Notes: generated by a model not told the origin, from the sequence alone. DNA of 64,000 nt from Polytrichum commune (GCA_950295325.1 OX485803.1:52405554-52469553), one strand, 5' to 3'; counted from the stretch's first letter, positions 23,701-38,300 are shown. Translations and numbers: made by a program.

Positions 23701-26074
23701 CCAAACCATTCTTCTGTTTCTTGCTTGTTGGGGCTGACTGGCAAGTATATATTCGGCAAGTTCGATCTGCACTGATAGATGCCAGAAACTGGCCAGCTGG
23801 ATCCCAAGCCACTCCTTGAACAAAGTGCAAATGCTCATTCAATATCTGTCGAACTTTGCCTGCACATAATTATAATCCTTCCTGTCATTTACAGCCCAAT
23901 GTGGAGGCACCCTTTATGAGAAAACCCCCATCTCAAAGAATTGCATATCTACTGAAGTAATTACCCGGGCACCCAAGGCCCATGAACAAAAACATAAGGG
24001 ATCACTTTTCAGCTTTGGGCCAGAGAGAGGAACTCTATAACCCTATCTGGTATAAAAAGCTACCCTCATTAGCATAATGGAGGAGAAGAGATAGAACGCT
24101 CTGTACACAGGAATACAAGGAGAAACCACTCTGTTCAATGAGCCGTTCATTGGACATTTCACAACATGAACCCTGGATCTCTCTAGGTAGAATTTGACAG
24201 CATTAAGTGTTAGGCTAATCTGCCAGGAAATCCCTCCAGATAAGAGTCGCCTGCAGCAAACAAGCTGCTGGTCGTTCCTTGATGTGATTTCAGCAACCTT
24301 AGGGCGTTTAAATAGTCAACTCTGAAATGTGATACGCAAGGAGAGTACCTGTGGAAACATCCCATATCATGCACTGGTTGTCTACAGAGCCTGACATCAA
24401 GAACATGCTGTCAGGTGACCAAGCCAAATCTAAGACATCCCTCAGATGTAACCTGCAGACAAAGAGAAAAAGTGAGACTCCATGACCTCTTTGTAGAATT
24501 TCATCTTCCCAGCTCTCAACAAGTTCAGGAAGTAAGATAACTGTACACCTTATGGTACCTCTTGATAGAACAGGAAGTGCGGACAAACAGTCAGGAACTC
24601 ACTGCAATGTCCTCAGAACCTTCCAGCTAGGTTTGTTTTCAGCATTTTCAACAGCTCTCCATAATAAAATTTCACCTCCTGCAGATCACAAGTGAAAGAA
24701 CTTTCAGTCTCTTTGACTCATCTTTTGGTCATCAATACAAAGAAAAATCCTATAGAAAAGCAGAATTGCACATTGCTACTGTAAACAAGAAAGCCTTGTA
24801 CGAAAGCAGGTGTTATATAGGAGCGTTATGAGGAAAATATACCATCGCCCCCAGATGCCAACAATTGACCTGCAATGAAAAGGACAATGCATATGCTTAG
24901 CAAAAGCAGATCAGTTCACTCAAGACTGGAATTGCTTTTAGATCTTTCATTTGCCCACGAGAAAGACAACAATCAGAAGTGTGAGGTCATGGCAATAAGA
25001 AGACATGCAGTTGTGTCAGCCTATGATACTTTATCATATTGTCACTTACATGATTATTCACATCTGCCGGTCCTAGGCCATACCTGAGGGTGAAAAGCGT
25101 AACACATTCACTGCTTTTGAATGATATGACAGGTCAGCCTCAAACTTAACTTTCGGTAAAGCATTATCGTTCTGGTGCACTGACCAGAGCTGCAAGACAT
25201 GAATGCACAAGGCCATCAAACTTTAAATCCCTTCAGGGTCTAATATCACATTGATCCGTTAAACCATGAAGCATGAAGTGGTTGCATAAGAACTCATCAT
25301 TGAATGAAACGCTTGAATGCAAGATAATGAACGCATTATTCATAGCTTAAAAATGGAGACAGTCGGAAAATGTTCTAAGTGGAAAAACCCGGGCCAGCCA
25401 AAGAGGCACCACCCTTGTGATGTATATGTGGCAAAAAGCACTCGAGCCAAACCTAGTGCCAGTGCCACAACAGAGAGTGTATCTCAAAATTGTCTTGAGA
25501 CTAGGGAGGTGCGCCTTGGATCTGATTTTCCTGAAGTCGAAACAACGAATAGTTGCCTACATTATGGCAACTACAAAGAGGTGATTATATGGTGACTACA
25601 TGATTGCCTACAAGAGGTGATTATATATGGAAACTGCCATTACAAGGTGGCTACACAGCATTCTTGATACATTTCATAACAGAGCTTAGGAAGTGCTCAA
25701 CAGGGACTTTCAAGTAGATTTCTGTAACCTGTATGTAAATATTCAAGGTTAGCGATGCTCTGTTATGCACGAATGTTACTTGGTACTCTCTTCCGGTTCT
25801 AAATTTGATGCCTGAAGGTGAAAGGCAATGACTCTGAAGTAGTGTGGTAAGTCACTGGTGCCATGAGCCTTCCGATAGCAGGTGTGATCTAATTAAGTGA
25901 CTATCTGTCCAATTTGAGCTTCACTGAAGCCAGCATTGCGAACAGCTCACAAGTTAGTACCTTAATGTCATGGTCAGCACCAGCTGTGGCGAGTAAGCCC
26001 GAAATGCTGTGGAAGTCCAGCGAGAGAACTGGCTCCGACCCATGCCAGGCGATCTGTACTGTCCCTCCTTTCAT
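20738..26074 (-). CDS. FAS2: Chromatin assembly factor 1 subunit FAS2 (CAF-1 p60, WD40)
   Basis: CAF-1 deposits new H3-H4 on replicating DNA; FAS2 is its WD40 subunit. Twelve exons with GT-AG borders and matching phases give 706 residues: 26074-25961, 25189-25084, 24869-24843 (27 bp), 24678-24603, 24452-24349, 23859-23603, 23375-23273, 23125-23053, 22732-22623, 22454-22322, 22053-21953, 21654-20738. The start [12 protein letters not shown] is the family start. WD40 blades fill residues 1-400: [98 protein letters not shown]. The Pro/Ser-rich tail (402-706) carries five RRITPTAI-like motifs at about 451-458, 470-477, 489-496, 557-564 and 661-668, resembling the ASF1-binding B-domain motif. No break is seen, so the gene looks functional. 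Confidence 0.95.
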
Positions 26075-26537
26075 ATTTACAAACCGCCCCTGATCCTCTT
26101 ACACTCGCCAAAACAGCTCAAAGATCTAACGAAATTTCTCTCTTCCTTGCTGGCACCGCCTCACATTCATTCCCCTTCACACATGCTGCTGATGCTGTCC
26201 CGCAGTCCATAAAGATACCGCGCAGATCGCAAAGAACTCAGACTCATATGGACCACAATAACATTCCCTACATGTCCACCTTCCTCAAAGCCTCCATTGA
26301 TACGCCATACTCACAATGCTGGAATCAATCGAAAATGGTCACTGAAACATCCACCAACATGCCGCTGCCATGGCCATCAGTTCGCCACACATAACCATTG
26401 CCATTCCTGTTGCTGCAACAAGCTCCAAGTGCGTCGATGGGTATGGCGAGATGTGGAACCCTTGCGTCCGCAGCGAAACCCTTACAGAGTCCTTGGAGGT
26501 GATAGAATTCGCTAGGGCTTCGAATAACCAAGCTAGC

Positions 26538-26575
26538 GCGAGAGAGAGACAGAGACAGAGAGAGAGAGAGAGGGC
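26538..26575 (+). repeat. (GA)n tract upstream of FAS2
   Basis: GA-dinucleotide tract with a few CA interruptions, about 460-500 bp upstream of the FAS2 start codon. GA/CT tracts are common in plant 5' UTRs and core promoters; a role here is inference. Confidence 0.8.
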
Positions 26576-26586
26576 GGGAAGGAGAC

Positions 26587-26594
26587 GCGGGAAA
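26587..26594 (-). promoter_or_regulatory. Candidate E2F site in the FAS2 promoter
   Basis: GCGGGAAA on the plus strand (TTTCCCGC on the FAS2 strand) is a perfect E2F consensus, inside GCGGGAAAGCGCC. It lies about 513 bp upstream of the FAS2 ATG. A near match, GGCGGGAA, lies just closer to the gene (about 26573-26580). CAF-1 genes are S-phase expressed in plants, which fits E2F control; binding itself is inferred. Confidence 0.45.
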
Positions 26595-27169
26595 GCGCCA
26601 CCCCCAGATGATGACGTGGCGTAGTACCGTTGGGTGGGCCAGCCCCCTCCGACCCTTTTACATTTATTCCTGGTGCACCACTAGGTACGAAGGGGATATG
26701 GAGGCAGGTACCCTTGTTTTCCCGGGTATCCGTCGAGGTTAGTAATGTATCTAATAACCGGCCCCGATGGTATCCCAGGTATCGACTCGGTACCCGGGTT
26801 GTGGTGCACCGGTGAACCAGCTGGGTATGGCCAGGCCTCCTCAGCCTCCTCCGCCCACTTTACATCACACCACTAGGTACCAACTCGCTCATGGACAGAA
26901 CCTGGGACTTGTGGATGATAGTGATCCGCCATGGATGAAAATGTATGATGACCCCGTTCTTGAATGAGTGATTGGTTATAAGAATCACATGGTTTCTCAA
27001 GAGACCTTAACTACATAGAACATACTTTATGTTTAATCAAATATCACTTAGGAGTTGAGTGTGTTGATTCAATAAGTTATGTCGGTCTTATGTGCACAAG
27101 GATTAAAAAGCTTTTAACAGGGTTGTCAATTACACTCCAATGTTGTTTAGAATTTTGAGAACACCTAAA
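26595..27169. other. Intergenic, small repeat traces
   Basis: GGTGCACCACTAGGTAC at about 26669 and an inverted relative (GTACCCGGGTTGTGGTGCACC) ending near 26812 bracket about 145 bp. CACACCACTAGGTAC recurs directly near 26871. This is probably a small degraded element. No coding content is seen. Confidence 0.4.
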
Positions 27170-27320
27170 GTCGATGGGCTAGTGGTATATGGTGAGGTTT
27201 GTACTTAAGAACGGACACTGAAATGACGTGTGCAATGATGAGATAAGACTCCGTGCTCAAAATATCATTATAGGTTAAATGGTTAACTTAGTTTTGGGAC
27301 AACCTATGTGATCACATAAA
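27170..27320 (+). repeat. Repeat R1 fragment
   Basis: Carries AGTGGTATATGGTGAGG, AAGAACGGACACTGAAATGA and CGTGCTCAAAATATCA in the R1 order. Confidence 0.5.
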
Positions 27321-27894
27321 GGAAAGAGGATCTTCTCTTTGACCTCTTATAACCTTTGTAGCACAACCCGATTAGGACACTTGAAATGAACATGGCAATT
27401 GCTAACTGAATGAGACAATTCATGATTTGATCCGTTGGTCAAAAATTGCATGTGGAGTTGGAAGTGTCGACAACAGGGTCACATATCTTACCTCAAATTG
27501 TTTGAGTTGGCCATGGCTAAATTTGTAAGGAGGTTTATTGCATTTACTATCGAGATGAGACAATTTCCAATTTGATCTAAATTTTAACATTCTATGCAAA
27601 GTTGGAAGTGACCACAATATAGGCACATATGCTAGATCGAATTACATGACTTGGCCAATGTATTGCAATTGTTAACAAGATGAAATAATTCTTGATCCAA
27701 TCCAACGGTCAAAATGTTTGTGGAGTTTGCACTGCCCACCAAAAGACCACATACAAGTGCCTTTGGTCAAATTACTTGCGTTGGCCATGGTTGTGAGGAG
27801 TTTCTCCTGTAACTTGTCCAACATCTACTAGGGATGTCAATTCTTTGAAATCTATGATGTTGTATGCATTTGGATAGATGGATAAATAGATACG

Positions 27895-28745
27895 TTGACA
27901 TCCTATTGAGGCAAGCAAAAGTGGACAGTCTCTTGGTTCGAGGGCTACTTGAGAGCCTATCAAAGTTTGTTGAGAATACACCCTAAACTCCGTAATATCA
28001 ACTTCAATAATGTCACACACTCTCTAATATCACGAAACCCTAGGGAATGGATGCTCGTAGTACAAATCTCACTCCTTATTGTCACATTTCTCTCTCTTAT
28101 ATCACAAGTTTTTGTCATTAATGCAAACCACCCAAGAAGTCAACCCACACCCTAGCACTGCACCATGTGTCAACATGTGGAGTGTCACCTTCTTATTCTT
28201 CATCTTCTTATGCCACTTGTTGAATATTGGTGCATGCTTCCGCCACATTGCCCGGGAAGACCATGTGGAGTGGACCACACTGGTGACGGGAGAACGAATT
28301 CAACTTGTCCTCACATCTCCTTTGTGTTATTCCATAATGTCACATGCTACACTAATTCACTAGTATCACGTATTCATGTTAACAGTACAAAACTCCGTAA
28401 TATCACGTGCACTTTGGTTGCCACAGGTGTGATACTACGGAGTTTAGAGTGTACCATGCACATGCAAGTTGCCATGGACGTGGAACATTGGAAAGCTGGA
28501 GGCCCGCCCTTCCTCCATCGGTAATAATGTTGCAGCACTAGATTGAAAGTTAAATATAAACGCCGGCTTCTGAAGGCGGCGAACATGAATGCAGAGTCTA
28601 TTATCTCGAGAGCTACTCTAGAGCCCGTCAAAGTCTGCCGAGAATGTCAAGCAGATGCAAGTTGCCATGAATGTGGGAAAACATTGGAAGCTGGAGGCGC
28701 GCGCCCTTCCTCCATTGGTAATAATGTTGCACCGGGTAGGTAGAT
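27895..28745 (-). repeat. Diverged tandem duplication downstream of IFT140
   Basis: Copy B (28548-28745) and copy A (27895-27976 plus 28454-28535) align. The left halves share GAGAGC(C/T)..(G/T)TCAAAGT.TG..GAGAA and the right halves share ATGCAAGTTGCCATG, GCTGGAGGC and GGTAATAATGTTGCA. A 477-bp MITE splits copy A. On the minus strand both copies read as similar peptides (QTLIGSQVALE versus QTLTGSRVALE). This may mean the duplicated piece was once coding, but I do not recognise it. Confidence 0.6.
27977..28453. mobile_element. MITE with TACACYCTAAACTCCG ends
   Basis: The left end TACACCCTAAACTCCGTAAT and the inverted right end TACACTCTAAACTCCGTAGT match over about 24 bp. Inside there are repeated TAATATCACG-like words, including a second inverted AAACTCCGTAATATCACG near 28388 that makes a small hairpin with the right end. 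It has no transposase. The paralogous copy B lacks it, which acts as an approximate empty site. Confidence 0.65.
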
Positions 28746-28777
28746 ACAGTATATCGGGTTCTTACGGAGAATCATAC

Positions 28778-31591
28778 TTAAGTTGCAACAGAAATATCCG
28801 GGGGGATGGGGGGATGTTTCCGTTGGTTCTCCTCCACAACATGTTGAATATCAACAATGCGGTTCTCGAGGGACTCGATTCTCTCGCTCTTGTCGACCAA
28901 ACTCGATTTTTTCAAGTACTTGAGCGCTTCGGACATTGCACTCAGCGCCTTCTCGTGGTCATGAAACTCATCGATCTCGATTTGTGCGCACGCCTCGTAA
29001 AAGAGTGCAAGAGATCCCATCTCCCCCGCGCGCACGTACATCTGCACAATCGTCTTCATGGTGTCCGGGTCGTTGTGCCAATCGAGCTGCGTCTGCAGGT
29101 AATTTGCGGCGAGTGTGAAAACCTGTTTCTGTCGCGAAACGTTTGCGAAGAAGATGATTCGTTCGGTGTCGCCGGACTGCAACAACGATTTCATGGCGGC
29201 GACGTGGTCCCCAGCTTGCGTATATTTCCTGCACGCAAGATGATACGAGCCTTGCCCGTGGCAACATTCAGCCAAATGCATCAAAAGGCTGATGAAATCT
29301 TCATGGTGGTTCCTTAGATTATTCTCCTGCTCTGAACTTGCAGGGTGACTTAACTTGGGAGCTATGGCATCCGCCATAGCCTCCGTAATTGCAATATCTT
29401 CCTTCACGCAAATCTCAAGTGCACGGCGATGTTGTTTCGCAGCAATAAACAATTGCACTGCCTTCTCACTCTGCATATGTTGCATCAAATAGTCTCCACA
29501 TTTCTCAAGCAACACATCGTTGTTTGTTTGAACAAGATCCTCCGCAATGTACTTCAAAGCTTCGAAGAGCTGGGACCGGAAGCACACATTGACTGCACTC
29601 TCCAAGTCTCCTCCCTTTTGGTAAAGAACCGCAGCTTCTTCATTCATCCCTTTCCCCTCGAAGTACTTCGCAGAGGTTATCATAGTTTCCTTGCTACTTT
29701 GTAAAGACAGAGGTAAAAGCTCATTGTCCACCCCATGTTTCATCGCCAAGTGCGCTGCGTAGGTTGATTTCCCCGCTTTGGTATAAAACTGTATCGATTG
29801 ACGAACCTCGCCAATCTTCTCATACTCACGAGCAAGCTGGAAAGCTCCTGCGAAATTCTCAGAGGCCAAAACTACGTTCGAGGCAGTTGTTAAATCTTTT
29901 TGGTGACAATGGACTCGAACAAGTGAACACACATCTCCAGCTGCTGAGTAATACTCAACTGCATCGTTAAGAAGGTCATTGGCTTCACAATAATGTCCCC
30001 ACCACCGCTGCAATGTGGAATCAGAGCTTCGGTCGATGTAATTTTGTAGGTCTTCAATCTGATGTGCAGCATATAGCATTCTTGGAACTTCGACCCTGTG
30101 TGTTCCTGCATGCTCGAAATGGTTAATAGCTTCTTGCAATTTCCCCTTCGTCTCCAGATACTTACCGTATGCATGGTGTGTGTTTTTGAGATGTACTCGA
30201 TCGAACTTTGTTGCTACTTCGATTGCTTGATCCCATTCACAACAATGTTGGTGGAGTTGATTGAGAAGATCATATCGATGGCATTGCCTGTAAAGCTCCT
30301 TTGCATCATCGATTTGGCCTAACTGGAGTGCTATCATTGCAACCCTAGCATCTTCTTCTGGTTCAAGTAATTGAGTTTTTTCGATCAACTCTGCTCCCCA
30401 TGCGTCTTCCATTCTACCGAAGCAATAGATTGCAATGTCTAATCTCTTGGTTTTCACACAATTAGAAGCTAAGCTTCTCCAAACCTTTTGGTCTTGTATC
30501 CAGGAAATGGATTTGTATGCTGCCACTTGCATGATTGGACCAAGACGAAGGTTATAATTGAAATTCATCAAAGACTTTTTCGTTTTGTCGTCAACTTCTT
30601 CAAGTCCAAAAAAGTTACACATCAGTCTCTTCTGAAATGCTTCCGAACCACGGAAATCTTCTGCAAGTTGAGGACGGTCTAAATAAAAATGCAAATAAGG
30701 CATGGATACTCCCATGAAACGAAGCTTATTATCAGTAACCTCCATCTTCTCAAACTCGTAGATCCCTTGAGGGTAATCCGATGTGACAAAAAACGTTGAG
30801 ACTTGTGATGATGGAATGATCTCGTTCGTTGCAAGCTCGTGTGAATTCTCGTCCATCTGGATGGTTTGACATGCAAGCAACCGAGGATCATGATCATCCC
30901 AGCAATGTGCGACCGGTCTTCGATGTGCTTGCACAAAGTCATAAAATAAAACTTTGTCAAGAGTATCATCGTACACAAAAAGACGAGAATCCAAACCAAA
31001 TTTTCCACTTTCAGCCTCCGCAATAAAACTTATCTTTGTCCCATCGCTGTTACATCTCACGCTCTCAATTCTCCCAATCGGTGCATTGTTTATCACCACC
31101 TTTCGACCTGATGGCAATCCACAAACCTTGACATCGGAGTTTTGATGAATCTTCCATAATCGAAAGCGATTCTCTGTTGTAACCGCCACAAGGAGATCTT
31201 TACTCACTTCTAACTGCATAATTTTCCCCTGAAACTCATCGATTAGTAGAGATTGTTTCTTTTCTCCTTGTAAGGACATAACCTTTACTCCATCTTCTGT
31301 GGTGACGAAGATTGAGTCGTTGTGAATTGCCAGAGCAGAAGAAGCTTGTTGAATCTCCACTTTGGCCACATGAGTGATTCCTTGAGCAACAAACTCATAT
31401 AAATCTGCATCAGTGTCGGACCATATCAGAATGTGTTGCTTCCACAAATCAACACCCTTGATAGTGGATTTCAACGAAAGAATTTTCGTCTCATCGGGGT
31501 AGTCGAGGGAAACCACAGCAACTTGGTTGAATGCAATCTGCACAATTGCTGCATGGTGTCGACATCTTCGTAATTTCATTGTTGTTATGTC
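28778..31591 (-). CDS. IFT140: Intraflagellar transport protein IFT140, large C-terminal exon
   Basis: IFT140 is a subunit of the IFT-A complex, which drives retrograde transport in cilia and flagella and import of membrane proteins; in plants it would serve sperm flagella. One uninterrupted frame covers 933 codons from the first ATG (31579). Four further codons reach a good 3' splice site (pyrimidine tract then TTCAACAG at 31592), so this is an internal or last exon. Residues 1-300 are the second WD40-like propeller. From about 330 a TPR-like helical region follows, with NCVKTKRLDIAIYCFGRMED, HCHQKDLTTASNV and SGDTERIIFFANVSRQKQ (about 802-819) matching animal IFT140. Human IFT140 has 1462 residues: the first propeller (about 430) is absent here, and the frame stops about 100 residues short of the vertebrate C-terminus. 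No 5' exon was found in this window. Confidence 0.92.
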   Translation of the reverse strand, partial: DITTMKLRRCRHHAAIVQIAFNQVAVVSLDYPDETKILSLKSTIKGVDLWKQHILIWSDTDADLYEFVAQGITHVAKVEIQQASSALAIHNDSIFVTTEDGVKVMSLQGEKKQSLLIDEFQGKIMQLEVSKDLLVAVTTENRFRLWKIHQNSDVKVCGLPSGRKVVINNAPIGRIESVRCNSDGTKISFIAEAESGKFGLDSRLFVYDDTLDKVLFYDFVQAHRRPVAHCWDDHDPRLLACQTIQMDENSHELATNEIIPSSQVSTFFVTSDYPQGIYEFEKMEVTDNKLRFMGVSMPYLHFYLDRPQLAEDFRGSEAFQKRLMCNFFGLEEVDDKTKKSLMNFNYNLRLGPIMQVAAYKSISWIQDQKVWRSLASNCVKTKRLDIAIYCFGRMEDAWGAELIEKTQLLEPEEDARVAMIALQLGQIDDAKELYRQCHRYDLLNQLHQHCCEWDQAIEVATKFDRVHLKNTHHAYGKYLETKGKLQEAINHFEHAGTHRVEVPRMLYAAHQIEDLQNYIDRSSDSTLQRWWGHYCEANDLLNDAVEYYSAAGDVCSLVRVHCHQKDLTTASNVVLASENFAGAFQLAREYEKIGEVRQSIQFYTKAGKSTYAAHLAMKHGVDNELLPLSLQSSKETMITSAKYFEGKGMNEEAAVLYQKGGDLESAVNVCFRSQLFEALKYIAEDLVQTNNDVLLEKCGDYLMQHMQSEKAVQLFIAAKQHRRALEICVKEDIAITEAMADAIAPKLSHPASSEQENNLRNHHEDFISLLMHLAECCHGQGSYHLACRKYTQAGDHVAAMKSLLQSGDTERIIFFANVSRQKQVFTLAANYLQTQLDWHNDPDTMKTIVQMYVRAGEMGSLALFYEACAQIEIDEFHDHEKALSAMSEALKYLKKSSLVDKSERIESLENRIVDIQHVVEENQRKHPPIPPDISVAT

Positions 31592-32039
31592 CTGTTGAAT
31601 CAGACAGAACCGGGAGAAGGAAATCGTCTTTTAGTGATGCTCGTTGCCATTGTAGACATCCTAACCCTAAAAAAGGAAGTGCACAATTTTGCAACGGTGA
31701 GACGTGTAGTGGTGTTCCGCAAAATGTTCACTTTGTATGCATACGATGTGGTCATTCGGGTTTGAGATTTTTCAATTTGGCCGTGTCTTCAAGGGTGTGT
31801 ATAAGCTCTGTTGTTCAGTAAACCAAATGGTTTCCAATTTGCATACAATCTACAATTCTCAGTAGAAGAGTTGTCCACCATCTGGACTTGATGCATATTC
31901 AGCCTCTGCAAACAATGAATGAGGTTGTGGAAACATTTTGAAGGAGGTGGTACAATGACATTCCCTGCAAAAGCTATGCAAGTTGAGATTTGTTCTGCAC
32001 ATTCAAGGGCAAGACAGACTCTGTAAATATGATGTTTTG
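31592..32039. other. Gap between IFT140 exon and peroxidase tails
   Basis: On the minus strand the first bases are the intron end preceding the IFT140 exon. No WD40-like exon is seen here. The frame at 31789-32085 (minus) has no family. Confidence 0.5.
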
Positions 32040-33186
32040 CAGACATGCTATTTATGCCTTTGGGGATGGAGAATCGGATCAACAAAGGTCCCCAGTCACT
32101 CGCAGAAGTTTATTCAATGTCGTAATTAATCGAAACTGCTGCATTGCCTCATGGCAGACACACAGGCTTAATTTTGAGATTCCAGCTCTTGCAATAAATA
32201 AATCTTAATTCCTACACATTCCACATACTCCATGGTTACGCCGTCTTCTGGCAGTTGGTGCGTGAGCTCGCCCATCACTTAATAAACAAATAGTATAGTT
32301 GGGCAACTTCACTCATATTGTGAACTAGGGTTGGATCAAATCTTAAATGAGCACCAAGTTTCCCAAAGGAAATTTCTTTCCTTCTGGCATGAACAATCAG
32401 ATCGGCAATGGGTCCCGTCACTTGGGAGAATGCATTGTCGTAGTAATTAATCGAAACTGCAACATTAATTGACACAACACACACAAGCGCGCGCGAGCTT
32501 AGTTTGTAAACCCCAGCTCTTGACCTGATTTATAAATCCTACAAATTCCACAATACACTCCATCAAATGAAATTTGGGAGTTTTCATGGTATTAACAACA
32601 TCGTCCTGCAGTTCATGCGAATTTGGCCTGAAGTGCCAGTGAGCACGCTGATCTGGCTCATCACTTACACAGATGATGTTGTTGGCAACTTCACTTACAT
32701 TGTCATTTAGGGTTAGATCAAAATCTCAAACGAAACTGCAACATTTATTGACTCAACACACACACGCGTGAGATTAATTTTCAAAGCCCAGCTCATTTAA
32801 TGGAGTGTATTGTGGAATTTGTAGGATTCAAGAACCGTCTTCCTGCAGTCGGTGCGAATTTGGCCAGAAGTGCCTGTCAGCACGCTGATCTGGTTCATCA
32901 TTCATAAATAAATGTTATTGGGCACCTTCACTCACATTGCGAATTAGGGATGGATCACAATCTTAAATGAAGACCAAGTTTTCCCTTCTGGCATGGACAA
33001 TCAGATCAACAAGGGGTCCCCTGATCACTTGGGAGAATTTTATTGCTGTAATAACATTTTCAAAACTACAACATTGACTCAACACACACATGCCAGGGCT
33101 TAATTTTAAAGCCCCAGCTGTTGACACAAATTCTAATTCCTACATATTTCACATCACATTGACTCCAATACAATTAAAATATTTAT
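32040..33186 (-). pseudogene. Tandem partial copies of the peroxidase 3' end
   Basis: Three extra copies of the last 15-22 codons of the adjacent peroxidase, each with its 3' UTR, lie head to tail below the real gene. Tails are at about 32838-32903 (MNQISVLTGTSGQIRTDCRK), 32607-32668 (MSQISVLTGTSGQIRMNCR) and 32236-32279 (short, TNCQKT-like). Each UTR repeats TTGACTCAACACACACA, TTCCTACA.ATTCCACA and CACTTGGGAGAAT words. None has the upstream exon, so these are not genes. They look like products of unequal exchange. Confidence 0.8.
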
Positions 33187-36930
<3,744 letters not shown>

Positions 36931-37974
36931 CCTGATGAAGTAGCTAGTACTCTAATAATGCTAGACTCTACTTATACTTAATTGAAGTACTAACTTAGTA
37001 TTGGTTTCTGGAAGGTTTGGGTAAATGTCACTCTACCAAGAGTCCTGACAATGTAAGCATATGCCAGCTAAACAAATTTACAGGGCAAGGTGATGGGTGG
37101 GTTCAATGGTACTACTGGAGACTGAAACACAACATGGGATGATGTGCAGGCCAGTGTTATATATATCTATACATATATGTGTGTGTGTGCGCACGCGCAG
37201 TTTGGTTTGGGAAGCTGCAGGCCAATTCATGAGGAGCAGTGAAAGAGTTTGGAGCTATGGATGGATCGGAGGCCGAGTTGTAGTACTACTGATGGAGAAT
37301 GTGAGTGACTGTAAGCTGCTCCATTAGTGCTTTTATATTACTTTTGCATGCGGTTTGATCACATCCGCATGTGCTTGGGGGGTTCCTAGCCAGTCTGGAT
37401 GATTGAGGGCAATGACCAATTGTGCGCCTTAGATTGACTCCTAGCTAGTCTTGGGGATCTGACACTCATTTGACAAGCTTTACACAGATGGAGGTTACCT
37501 CCCCATTACCTTCCCAATTATATGATCACTTTCTGGAATTTGCACACTGTGATGGAACTTGGCACTTTACTATGCACGCTTGGTTATTACTGTTAAATTG
37601 TGATAGATTTTTTTATTGGGCAGCCATTTGGAATCGTGTTAATCTTCGTGTCGACCCAATCTAGCAGAGTCTGCTCTAGGGTAAAGTGCTGCAGGGGGGG
37701 GGCTCCCTGTCTAGACTAGTCTCTGCGCGCCATGAAATTCTTGGGGTAACTTAGGTCGTGAGCGACCTACACTGTCAACCTTACAGAAATGGAGCAAGTA
37801 CTAGGGTTTGCAAAATCATCACCTGCAGGCTGTGCAGGGCGTCTTGGTTTAAGGTTCTTGCCGGGATTTTTAAGGGTTGATTCCACATGTTTGGGCTTCT
37901 TTTTGCAGTAAAAAACTATTAGGTAGAAGGTTGTAATGAGTAAGGTAGACGTGCCTAAATTGAACACAACAATG
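36931..37974. other. Peroxidase upstream region
   Basis: Promoter-side flank of the peroxidase. It contains a mixed AT/GT/GC dinucleotide tract at about 37150-37200. Short frames, including a minus-strand one at 37767-38012, show no domain. Confidence 0.5.
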
Positions 37975-38300
37975 GTCAAGTGTGGATCTAAGCACCAACA
38001 CCAAAAAGACATATGTTCAAAAGAGATTAGACTACGTGCTCAAAATATATTAGAACATTCTAGGTTCAATAGTCAAGAACATGATTTAAGGGATATGTAT
38101 GATCACTAATGAATGCAAGAATCTTCACTTGGATAGTGAATGAGATATTCATATGAGTTTCAAAAATTAAGAGGCAAATGGTTATGGGCGTAATTTGGAT
38201 TTGCTAATCATGTTGCACTACTTACAGGTTTCATATCATATGAAACATGAGTACAAAGAGAAAAAGTATCCATCTAAGGCATGTCTATCTTAGAAGGGAG
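37975..38300 (+). repeat. Repeat R1 copy
   Basis: Contains CCAACACCAAAAAGACATAT, TTCAAAAGAGATTAGACTAC and GTGCTCAAAATATATT, then CAAGAATCTTCACTTGG and a tail with GAGTACAAAGAGAAAAAGTA. The left head is diverged. Confidence 0.6.

Noticed and set aside
28655-29317. 220-codon plus-strand frame
   Set aside because: Antisense shadow of the IFT140 exon.
28778-31591. IFT140 as a processed retrocopy
   Set aside because: No poly-A tail or target duplication, and a good splice acceptor sits exactly at its 5' edge.
37767-38012. Minus-strand frame as a missing IFT140 5' exon
   Set aside because: No WD40 pattern; composition is basic and proline-rich, and part overlaps repeat R1.
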